Source: Ectopseudomonas composti
GTDB taxonomy: Bacteria > Pseudomonadota > Gammaproteobacteria > Pseudomonadales > Pseudomonadaceae
Assembly (NCBI GenBank): GCA_946886245.1
Contig: CAMPIF010000142.1
Coordinates: 1-9,223, forward strand
DNA: 9,223 nt
Reading direction: 5' to 3'
Every line of letters begins with the position of its first letter. Position 1 is the first letter of the stretch. The notes under the pieces are model-generated. The model ran no database searches and had not been told where the DNA came from. It was given only the letters and a program-made list of their open reading frames with translations. This document shows, in pieces, positions 1 through 6,235 of this stretch. A program made the translations under genes and the position numbers.

Positions 1-1220
1 GGGTTGGTACAGGCGATCCACAGCGCCTTGATGCGCCCGTCGTGCACCGCATCGAACAGCTCGATGGCGGACAGCCCGGGCGTCTCCGGCAGGGCGTCGA
101 CGCCCCAGTAGGCGGCAACTTCGGCGCGGTGTTCGGCATTGCCGGCCGCGCGGTGGCCCGGCAGCAGGTTGCTCAGGCTGCCGGTCTCGCGGCCGCCCAT
201 GGCGTTGGGTTGGCCGGTCAGCGAGAAGGGGCCGGCGCCGGGCTTGCCGATCTGCCCGGTGGCCAGGTGCAGGTTGATCAGCGCGCTGTTCTTGGCGCTG
301 CCTGCGCTGGACTGATTGAGCCCCATGCACCACAGCGAGAGGAAGGAGGGCGCGCAGCCGATCAGTTCGGCGCAGCGCTGCAGGGCGTCGAGGCTGATGC
401 CGCAGATATCGGCGGTAGCCGCCGGGCTGTAGTCGCGCACCAGGTTCTTCAGCGCCTCGAAGCCCTCGGTATGGGCGTCGATATAGCGGCGGTCGACCCA
501 GCCTTCCCACAGCAGGATATGCAGAATGCCGTGAAACAGCGCGACGTCGGTGCCGGGCAGAATCGCCAGGTGCAGGTCGGCCAGCTCGCAGGTGTCGGTG
601 CGCCGCGGATCGACGACGATGATCCGCATCTCCGGGCGGCGGGCCTTGGCTTCTTCCAGGCGGCGGAACAGCACCGGATGGGCATGGGCCATGTTGGAGC
701 CGGCGATCAGCACGCAGTCACTCTGCTCGATGTCCTCGTAACTGCAGGGCGGGGCGTCGGCGCCGAGGCTGCGCTTGTAGCCGACCACGGCGCTGGACAT
801 GCACAGTCGCGAGTTGGAGTCGATGTTGTGGGTGCCGACCAGGGCACGGGCCAGCTTGTTGAAGGCGTAGTAATCCTCGGTCAGCAGCTGGCCGGAGATA
901 TAGAAGGCCACGCTGTCCGGGCCGTGCTCGCGGATGGTCTCGGCGAACACCGCCGCGGCGTGGTCCAGGGCGCTGTCCCAGTCCGTGCGGGTGCGAGCCA
1001 GGCCTTTGCCCAGGCGCAGTTCGGGATGGAGGGCGCGGGCGTCGAGGTCGCCGGTCAGGTGCAGGGTCGAGCCCTTGCTGCACAGCTTGCCGAAGTTGGC
1101 CGGGTGACTGGGATCGCCGGTGACGCCGAGGATCTTCTCGCCGTCGTGCTCGATCAGCACACCGCAGCCCACGCCGCAGTAGCAGCAGGTGGAGGCGGTG
1201 ATTTGAGTGGGGCTGGCCAT
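1..1220 (-). CDS. Assimilatory nitrate reductase, Mo-bisMGD catalytic subunit (C-terminal part outside window)
   Basis: Cytoplasmic reductase converting nitrate to nitrite in the assimilation pathway. The reading frame stays open from the ATG at 1220 to the window edge, giving residues 1-406; family members are roughly twice that long. Near the N-terminus C12-X2-C15-X3-C19-X27-C47 form the [4Fe-4S] cluster motif, followed by the C-S-K-G context whose lysine lies between the cluster and the pterin in this family. C140, in RLCMSSAV, aligns with the Mo-ligating cysteine of NapA/NasA enzymes. Later segments AGSNMAHAHPV, VVDPRRTDT and LNQSSAGSAKNSALINLHLATG are typical MGD-binding sequence. Start choice: AGGAG six bases upstream. 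It lies 91 bp after nirD with no promoter that I can see, so it is probably the third gene of the nirBD operon. The symbol differs between species (nasA in Klebsiella, nasC in Pseudomonas usage), so none is given. Confidence 0.95.
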   Translation of the reverse strand, partial: MASPTQITASTCCYCGVGCGVLIEHDGEKILGVTGDPSHPANFGKLCSKGSTLHLTGDLDARALHPELRLGKGLARTRTDWDSALDHAAAVFAETIREHGPDSVAFYISGQLLTEDYYAFNKLARALVGTHNIDSNSRLCMSSAVVGYKRSLGADAPPCSYEDIEQSDCVLIAGSNMAHAHPVLFRRLEEAKARRPEMRIIVVDPRRTDTCELADLHLAILPGTDVALFHGILHILLWEGWVDRRYIDAHTEGFEALKNLVRDYSPAATADICGISLDALQRCAELIGCAPSFLSLWCMGLNQSSAGSAKNSALINLHLATGQIGKPGAGPFSLTGQPNAMGGRETGSLSNLLPGHRAAGNAEHRAEVAAYWGVDALPETPGLSAIELFDAVHDGRIKALWIACTN

Positions 1221-1236
1221 TTCGGGCTCCTACGGG

Positions 1237-1316
1237 CGTAGGGTGGACAACGCTGTGTTTGTCCACCAATACAAGGGTTTACCGGTGGAGAACGCTTCGC
1301 GGTTTTGCACCCTACG
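1237..1316. repeat. Inverted-repeat element, copy 1 (CGTAGGGT...ACCCTACG)
   Basis: An 80-bp unit begins CGTAGGGT at 1237 and ends ACCCTACG at 1309-1316, an exact 8-bp terminal inverted repeat. Inside, GGTGGACAA at 1242-1250 pairs perfectly with TTGTCCACC at 1259-1267 (9-bp stem, 8-base loop). A second, imperfect GGTG...CACC arm pair lies at about 1284-1311. The same ends bound the unit at 6140-6209. It looks like a dispersed REP- or MITE-like intergenic repeat; short GTAGGGTG-type palindromes are common between Pseudomonas genes. It fills most of the nirD-reductase gap, and its end carries the nirD stop codon. Confidence 0.65.
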
Positions 1317-1638
1317 CGCACTTCGCAGCGGTGTTCAGGGCCAGCAACACGCGGCCGTTTTCGACCTTGGCCGCGTGCCGATGGGCGCAGCCCACGTCCG
1401 GCGCCACGGCCTCGCCCGACTCCAGCTCGATCTGCCAGTTGTGCAGCGGGCAGGCCACGCGCTTGCCGTAGATCAGACCCTGAGACAGCGGGCCGCCCTT
1501 GTGCGGGCAGCGGTCGTCGAGAGCGAAGACCTCGTCGCCGGCGGTACGAAAAATGGCGATATCGCCCTTGGGACCAGTGATGATGCGCGAGCCGAGCACG
1601 TTGATCTCTTCCAGGGCGCAGATATCCAGCCAGTTCAT
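1312..1638 (-). CDS. nirD: Nitrite reductase (NADH) small subunit NirD
   Basis: 108-residue partner of NirB in the cytoplasmic NADH-dependent reduction of nitrite to ammonium. The protein has a Rieske-type fold signature with all four ligand residues present: C44-P-H46 and C63-P-L-H66, separated by 16 residues, so it can probably bind a [2Fe-2S] cluster, unlike the E. coli NirD, which lacks these ligands. The ATG at 1638 overlaps the nirB TGA (ATGA), which indicates translational coupling and fixes the start; longer in-frame extensions would run back into nirB. The last codons and the TAG stop fall at the edge of the inverted-repeat element at 1237-1316, so the extreme C-terminus (KCA) may not be ancestral. 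Confidence 0.97.
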   Translation of the reverse strand: MNWLDICALEEINVLGSRIITGPKGDIAIFRTAGDEVFALDDRCPHKGGPLSQGLIYGKRVACPLHNWQIELESGEAVAPDVGCAHRHAAKVENGRVLLALNTAAKCA

Positions 1639-4091
1639 ACGGTGGCCTCCTCGAGTTGCACGACCTTGATGGTGTCGAACTCTTTCTTCAGTTGCGGCGT
1701 CTCGATGCGCTCCTTCCACGGGTCCTGCTCGAACGACAGGGCGTAGTGCAGGCGCGCGGCGAGGGCCTTGCGATTGGCTTCGTCTTCAAGCACCGCCTTC
1801 TTGATGTGCTCCATGCCGACGCGCTGCATGTAGTGCACGGTGCGTTCGAGGTAGAAGGCTTCCTCGCGGTAGAGCTGAAGGAAGGCCAGGCTGTATTCCA
1901 TCACTTCTTCGGCAGTCTTGAGCTTGACGAAGAACTCGCCGGCCTCGGTCTTGATCCCGCCGTTGCCACCTATATACAGCTCCCAGCCGGAGTCGACGCC
2001 GATGATGCCGACGTCCTTGATCCCCGACTCGGCGCAGTTGCGCGGGCAACCGGAGACCGCCAGCTTGACCTTGTGCGGCGACCACATATTGAACAGTGCG
2101 TGTTCCAGGTCGATACCCATCTGCGTCGAGTTCTGCGTGCCGAAACGGCAGAATTCGCTGCCGACGCAGGTCTTCACGGTGCGGATGGATTTGCCGTAGG
2201 CGTGCCCGGACGGCATATCGAGGTCTTTCCACACGCCCGGCAGATCGTCCTTTTTGATGCCCAGCAGATCGATGCGCTGACCGCCGGTGACCTTGACCAT
2301 GGGCACCTGGTACTTGTCGGCGACATCGGCGATGCGGCGCAGCTCGGCGGCATTGGTCACCCCGCCCCACATACGGGGAACAACGGAGTACGTCCCGTCT
2401 TTCTGGATATTGGCGTGGGCGCGCTCGTTGATGAAGCGCGACTGCGGGTCGTCCTTGGCTTCGCCCGGCCAGGTGGAGATCAGGTAGTAGTTCAACGCCG
2501 GGCGGCAGGTGGCGCAGCCGTTCGGCGTGCTCCATTCCATAAAGGCCATGGCGTCGGCGATGCTGGTCAGGTGATGCTCACGGATCGCCTTGCGCACTTG
2601 CCCATGGTTGAGATCGCTACAAGCGCAAATGGCTTTTTCGCTCTTCGGCTTGACGTCCGCCGCGCCGCCCACGGTGTTGATCAGAATCTGTTCGACCAGG
2701 CCGGCACAGGAGCCGCAGGAGCTGGCGGCCTTGGTGTGCTTTTTCACGTCGTCGACGCTGAATAGGCCGTTTTCCTGAATGGCCTTGACGATGGTGCCCT
2801 TGCATACGCCGTTGCAGCCGCACACTTCCATGTCGTCGGGCATATTGGCGGTGCTGCTCTGGCCCTGGTGACCGGCGTCGCCGATGGCGTTCTCGCCGAA
2901 CATCAGGTGGTCGCGGATCTCGCTGACGTTATGGTTCTCGCGGATCTGCCGGAAGTACCAGCCACCGTCCGCGGTGTCGCCGTACAGGCAGGCGCCGACC
3001 AGCACGTCGTCCTTGATCACCAGCTTCTTGTACACACCGCCGATGGGGTCGGAGAGGGTGATGGTTTCGGTGCCTTCGCCGCCCATGAATTCACCGGCGG
3101 AGAACAGGTCGATGCCGGTGACCTTGAGCTTGGTCGAGGTCACCGAGCCTTGGTAGCGCGAGTAGCCGAGCTGGGCCAGGTGATTGGCGCAGACCTTGGC
3201 CTGTTCGAACAGCGGCGCCACCAGTCCGTAGGCGATGCCGCGGTGGCTGGCGCACTCGCCGATGGCGTAGACGCGCGGGTCATAGGTCTGCAGGGTGTCA
3301 TTGACCAGAATGCCGCGGTTGCAGGCGATGCCGGCGCTCTCGGCCAGCTCGCTGTTGGGGCGAATGCCGGCGGCCATCACCACCAGGTCGGCAGGGATCA
3401 CTTCGCCATCCTTGAATTTCACCGCACAGACGCGGCCTTCACCGTTGTCCAGCAGCTCGGCGGTGTGCTTGGGCAGGAGGAACTTCAGGCCACGGTCTTC
3501 CAGGGATTTCTGCAGAAGCTCGCCGGCGGTGCGATCGAGCTGGCGTTCCAGCAGCCAGTCGCCGATATGCACCACAGTGACGTCCATGCCGCGCAGCTTG
3601 AGGCCGTTGGCCGCTTCCAGGCCGAGCAGGCCGCCGCCGATGACCACCGCGTGCTTATGGGTCTTGGCGGTGTCCATCATCATCTGGGTGTCGGCGATGT
3701 CGCGGTAGCCGATCACGCCGGCCAGGTCCTTGCCCGGAATCGGCAGGATAAAGGGGTTGGAGCCGGTGGCGATGAGCAGGCGGTCGTACTCGGCCTCGCT
3801 GCCATCGTCGGCGATGACCAGGCGCTTCTTGCGGTCGATCTTGACCACCTTGCGCCCCAGTAGCAGCTTGATGTCGTTATCGGCATACCAGTTGAGATCG
3901 TTGAGCACGATCTCCTCGAAGGTCTGCTCACCGGCCAGCACCGGCGAGAGCAGAATGCGGTTGTAGTTGGGGTGCGGCTCGGCGCCGAACACGGTGATGT
4001 CATAGAGGTCGGGGGCAAGCTTGAGCAGCTCTTCGAGGGTGCGCACACCCGCCATGCCGTTGCCGATCATCACCAGCTTGAGTTTTTGCAT
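1635..4091 (-). CDS. nirB: Nitrite reductase (NADH) large subunit NirB
   Basis: Siroheme-containing assimilatory nitrite reductase (818 residues, usual length) that takes electrons from NAD(P)H and reduces nitrite to ammonium with NirD. Order of domains: FAD-binding fold from GNGMAG (about 10-15); second Rossmann motif GGGLLGLEAA (about 150); BFD-like [2Fe-2S] region starting C424-G-C426-X3-C430 with a SSCGSC pair further on; a second BFD-like region with CACSD and CATC (about 490-540); then nitrite/sulfite reductase halves with the siroheme/[4Fe-4S] ligands C642-X5-C648 and C682-X3-C686. All expected ligands are intact. Start choice: AGGAG ends nine bases before the ATG at 4091. An in-frame ATG at 4100 directly abuts the same AGGAG and is too close. 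It is the first gene of a nirB-nirD-reductase operon, behind a sigma54 promoter and an attenuating leader. Confidence 0.98.
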   Translation of the reverse strand: MQKLKLVMIGNGMAGVRTLEELLKLAPDLYDITVFGAEPHPNYNRILLSPVLAGEQTFEEIVLNDLNWYADNDIKLLLGRKVVKIDRKKRLVIADDGSEAEYDRLLIATGSNPFILPIPGKDLAGVIGYRDIADTQMMMDTAKTHKHAVVIGGGLLGLEAANGLKLRGMDVTVVHIGDWLLERQLDRTAGELLQKSLEDRGLKFLLPKHTAELLDNGEGRVCAVKFKDGEVIPADLVVMAAGIRPNSELAESAGIACNRGILVNDTLQTYDPRVYAIGECASHRGIAYGLVAPLFEQAKVCANHLAQLGYSRYQGSVTSTKLKVTGIDLFSAGEFMGGEGTETITLSDPIGGVYKKLVIKDDVLVGACLYGDTADGGWYFRQIRENHNVSEIRDHLMFGENAIGDAGHQGQSSTANMPDDMEVCGCNGVCKGTIVKAIQENGLFSVDDVKKHTKAASSCGSCAGLVEQILINTVGGAADVKPKSEKAICACSDLNHGQVRKAIREHHLTSIADAMAFMEWSTPNGCATCRPALNYYLISTWPGEAKDDPQSRFINERAHANIQKDGTYSVVPRMWGGVTNAAELRRIADVADKYQVPMVKVTGGQRIDLLGIKKDDLPGVWKDLDMPSGHAYGKSIRTVKTCVGSEFCRFGTQNSTQMGIDLEHALFNMWSPHKVKLAVSGCPRNCAESGIKDVGIIGVDSGWELYIGGNGGIKTEAGEFFVKLKTAEEVMEYSLAFLQLYREEAFYLERTVHYMQRVGMEHIKKAVLEDEANRKALAARLHYALSFEQDPWKERIETPQLKKEFDTIKVVQLEEATV

Positions 4092-4124
4092 GCCGGCCAT
4101 CTCCTGAAGAAAAATCACGGTCGA

Positions 4125-4164
4125 AAAAATTGTCGGGAGCAATTTTTAACGTCGCTCCGCGACG
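4125..4164 (-). other. Two hairpins in the nirB leader downstream of the terminator
   Basis: Read on the minus strand, CGTCGC-GGA-GCGACG (4164-4150) is a perfect 6-bp stem with a very tight loop. It is followed by AAAAATTG-CTCCCGA-CAATTTTT (4147-4125), an 8-bp A/U-rich stem running into a short T-tract. Both lie between the intrinsic terminator and the nirB Shine-Dalgarno sequence. The second has terminator-like geometry but a weak stem. Roles are unknown: RNA stability, pausing, or translational control are all possible. Confidence 0.5.
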
Positions 4165-4198
4165 GCTCGAAGAGTGGCCGCCAGGGATGGCAGGCCAT

Positions 4199-4245
4199 AA
4201 AAAACAAAAAAGGCGTCCCGCTAGTCACCTAGCGAGGACGCCTTT
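4199..4245 (-). terminator. Intrinsic terminator (attenuator) in the nirB leader
   Basis: On the minus strand AAAGGCGTCC pairs with GGACGCCTTT (10 bp). After one bulged T, CGCTAG pairs with CTAGCG (6 bp) around a GTGA tetraloop of the GNRA type. A T-run (TTTTTT-G-TTTTTT) follows. It sits inside the leader, after the sigma54 promoter and about 110 nt before the nirB start, so it is placed to abort transcription before nirB rather than to end the upstream kinase gene only. It would also stop any read-through from the kinase. Confidence 0.93.
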
Positions 4246-4252
4246 GTCCAGG

Positions 4253-4295
4253 TCCCGTTCTATCGGGAAGTGCAGCCTTCTTCGTTGAAGGTCGC
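4253..4295 (-). promoter_or_regulatory. Tandem ANTAR-type hairpins P1/P2 in the nirB leader
   Basis: P1: CCTTC-[AACGAA]-GAAGG (4291-4276), five pairs closing a six-base loop. The stem continues below an A.C mismatch by G.U, C-G and G-C pairs (4295 to 4272). P2: TCCCG-[ATAGAA]-CGGGA (4268-4253), also five pairs and a six-base loop. Both loops have A at position 1 and G at position 4, the hallmark of RNA bound by ANTAR-domain antiterminators, and the linker is only seven bases. The predicted transcription start (about 4312) lies just upstream and the terminator begins seven bases downstream. Antitermination by NasT of the nirBD operon is reported for P. aeruginosa; nitrate/nitrite control here is inferred. 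The trans-acting protein is not in the window. Confidence 0.88.
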
Positions 4296-4320
4296 GCTTT
4301 CTGTAGTTTGTGGCAGTGCG

Positions 4321-4339
4321 AATGCAGACCTTGTGCCAA
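4321..4339 (-). promoter_or_regulatory. Sigma54 promoter of the nirB operon
   Basis: Minus-strand TTGGCACAAGGTCTGCATT matches the RpoN consensus TTGGCACG-N4-TTGCA. The GG and GC dinucleotides are exactly 12 positions apart, and the upstream TTGGCAC is complete. The only change near -12 is CTGC for TTGC. Taking C at 4324 as -12 puts the start near 4312, a few bases before the tandem hairpins. Nitrogen-limitation control through NtrC is the usual partner for such promoters. Confidence 0.87.
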
Positions 4340-4422
4340 CTCGATCAGATCAGGGTTTTTCAGGCTTTCAGCCATTTGGCTGGGTCTGTGGAGTGGTTTT
4401 TTGCACCTTTGCGAGGCGGTTG

Positions 4423-4437
4423 GCGCCGCTTTGGTGC
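4423..4437 (-). promoter_or_regulatory. Possible NtrC (NRI) binding site upstream of the nirB promoter
   Basis: GCACCA-AAG-CGGCGC compares with the NtrC dyad GCACCA-N3-TGGTGC: the left half is exact and the right half matches at four of six positions. It is centred about 118 bp before the predicted start, in the usual range for an enhancer site, and lies just after the kinase stop codon. A weaker second dyad (GCCTCG-CAA-AGGTGC, about 4417-4403) sits near -98. The match is suggestive only. Confidence 0.4.
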
Positions 4438-4445
4438 GCAGCCGG

Positions 4446-6113
4446 CTATTTGAGCAGCAGGAACGTCAGCAGCAGGTTGAGCAGCAGCGACACTAGCGCC
4501 ACGCTGCGCCACACCAGCAGCGGCTCGCGCTCCAGCAGCGGTCGCGGGCGGTTGTTCAGAGACTGACGTTCGCCACTTTCCAGGGCCAGCAGCCATTCTT
4601 CGGCAGTCTCGAAGCGCTGCGCTGGGGTGGCGGCTACCGCGCGGTTCAAGACCTCGTCGAGCCAGGCAGGCAAGTCCGGGCGGTAGCGGCTGGCCGGCAC
4701 CGGCTGACCGAAGCGCGGGTGCTGAAAGGCCTCGACTTCGCCGTGGGGATAGTGGCCGGTGAGCAGGTGATACAGCGTCACGCCCGCGGCGTAGAGATCC
4801 TGCTGCGCATTGGGCGGGCTGCCGGCGAAGGCTTCGGGGGCAATATAGCTGGGCGTGCCGGGCAGGCTGTGGGCCTCGTCGCGGGTCAGGCCGGGGCAGT
4901 ACGCCAGGCCGAAGTCGAGCACGCGCAACTCGCCGTCGTCGCCGAGCAACAGGTTCTCCGGCTTGATGTCGCGGTGGAGGATATTGCGTCGGTGCAGCAG
5001 GCCGAGGGCCTTGATCAGGCGCGGCGCCAGGTCCAGCCAGTCCGCCAGGCTCAGTGGGCCGTGCTGCTGCACGCGCGCGGCGAGGGTCTGGCCGGCGTAT
5101 TCACGTTGCACGTAATACAGGTGCTGGCGCTGCGGCAGGGCATGCAACTCGGGGAAGTGGCGACCGGCGACGCGGCGCAGGAACCATTCCTCCTGCAGCA
5201 GCCCCGGGCCGGCCTGCTCATCGCCGGCGCGGCTGGGCGGCAGGGTCTTGAGCAGCCACGGCTGGTTGTCCGCGTCGTGCACTCGGTAGATCAGCGACTG
5301 GCGCGATTCACCGAGCATTCGCTCGACCTGCCAACCCTCGAACTCCTGGCCGTTGCGCAGACGTGGCGGTAGCGGCCAGTGCTCGAGCTGGGCCAGGGTG
5401 TCGGCCAGCGCGGCTTCTGGGAGCTGCTCGATGTGCACCAGCAGGGCACTGGCATTGTCCTGGCTGCCGGCGCGGTGCGCCTCGTCGACCAGCGCCTGGC
5501 AGATCGCTTCAGCGTCATCGGCTCGTCGCAGCAGCTCGCCGATGCGCTTGTCGCTGAGGCAGGCCCAGACGCCGTCGCTGACCAGCAGGAAGCGGTCGCC
5601 GACCTGCAACTCGCCGTCGCGGTAGTCCACCACCAGATGCTGATCCAGGCCCATGGCACGCTTGAGCACGTGCTGCATGCCCGGTTGTTCCCAGACGTGG
5701 TCCTCGGTCAGGCGCAGCAGTTGGCCATCGCGCCACAGGTAGGCGCGACTGTCGCCAATATGCGCCAGGGTGTAGCGACGGCCGCGCAGCACCAGGGCGG
5801 TGAGGGTGGTCAGCAGCGGCTGGCCGCCGCCGTTGGCCTGCAACCAGCGGTTATGTGCGATCAGCAGGCGATCCAGGCTGTGCTGCACCGGCCAGGTTTC
5901 GGGCGTGGAGTAGTAATCCAGCGCCAGTGCCTGCAGGGTCGCGCGCGCGGCCAGGCCGCCGTCAGCGCACTGGCTGACGCCATCGGCCAGGCCCAGCAGA
6001 TAGCCTTTGCTGGCGGCCAGGCCTGGCGCAGGGGTGACCACACGCAGGGCGTCCTGGTTCTCGCCGCGCGGGCCGGTGGCGCTGGTTTCGCCGATGCTCA
6101 GTTGCAGGGCCAT
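4446..6113 (-). CDS. Bifunctional PP2C-type protein phosphatase / Ser-Thr protein kinase, C-terminally membrane-anchored
   Basis: 555 residues. N-terminal PP2C-like phosphatase (about 1-235): RGENQDA at 16-22, GLADGV with metal-ligand D44, GDSRAYLWRDG at 120-130, SDGVW with D180, and D219-N220. C-terminal Hanks-type kinase (about 258-515): K289 in WLLK, candidate helix-C E308/E309, H380-R-D382, K384, N387, D400-F-G, and A425-P-E. The nucleotide loop is poorly conserved: LGESRQS has only the first glycine of GxGxxG. Residues 532-554 form one hydrophobic segment ending in a final Lys, a tail anchor that leaves both enzymes in the cytoplasm. Start choice: the ATG at 6113 begins the conserved PP2C sequence; the frame further upstream only translates the repeat at 6140-6209. 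The RBS is weak. It follows the transporter by 122 bp, probably on the same transcript. A similar kinase gene sits at this place in P. aeruginosa. Substrates are unknown; fusing opposite activities suggests a self-reversing switch. Confidence 0.94.
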   Translation of the reverse strand: MALQLSIGETSATGPRGENQDALRVVTPAPGLAASKGYLLGLADGVSQCADGGLAARATLQALALDYYSTPETWPVQHSLDRLLIAHNRWLQANGGGQPLLTTLTALVLRGRRYTLAHIGDSRAYLWRDGQLLRLTEDHVWEQPGMQHVLKRAMGLDQHLVVDYRDGELQVGDRFLLVSDGVWACLSDKRIGELLRRADDAEAICQALVDEAHRAGSQDNASALLVHIEQLPEAALADTLAQLEHWPLPPRLRNGQEFEGWQVERMLGESRQSLIYRVHDADNQPWLLKTLPPSRAGDEQAGPGLLQEEWFLRRVAGRHFPELHALPQRQHLYYVQREYAGQTLAARVQQHGPLSLADWLDLAPRLIKALGLLHRRNILHRDIKPENLLLGDDGELRVLDFGLAYCPGLTRDEAHSLPGTPSYIAPEAFAGSPPNAQQDLYAAGVTLYHLLTGHYPHGEVEAFQHPRFGQPVPASRYRPDLPAWLDEVLNRAVAATPAQRFETAEEWLLALESGERQSLNNRPRPLLEREPLLVWRSVALVSLLLNLLLTFLLLK

Positions 6114-6139
6114 GATGCGGTTTCCGTAGATCGTTGGAG

Positions 6140-6209
6140 CGTAGGGTACGTCGTGCGCCGTGCGCACCAGGCTCGACGCAAACCGCCGGTGCGCGCGGCG
6201 CACCCTACG
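6140..6209. repeat. Inverted-repeat element, copy 2, strong hairpin
   Basis: The unit has the same ends as the copy at 1237-1316: CGTAGGGT at 6140-6147 and ACCCTACG at 6202-6209. Its inner arms GTGCGCCGTGCGCACC (6153-6168) and GGTGCGCGCGGCGCAC (6188-6203) form a 16-bp stem with a single wobble pair. It fills the gap between the transporter stop (6236) and the kinase start (6113). Transcribed, it would form a very stable stem-loop without a U-tract. It could protect the transporter mRNA 3' end or reduce kinase expression relative to the transporter (inference). Confidence 0.7.
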
Positions 6210-6235
6210 AATACGGCGCAGCGTCGAGGTTCGAA

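Noticed and set aside
42..1241. Long plus-strand open frames opposite the reductase, nirB, kinase and transporter (also about 1656-2765, 2868-3863, 5379-6359, 6134-7129)
   Set aside because: They are antisense shadows of well-identified genes in GC-rich DNA, show Ala/Gly/Val-rich low-complexity sequence without family motifs, and lack plausible RBSs.
4092..4142. Upstream start codons for nirB (near 4142 and 4100)
   Set aside because: The first would place leader structure in the protein, and the ATG at 4100 directly touches the Shine-Dalgarno sequence; the start at 4091 has correct spacing and gives the canonical N-terminus.
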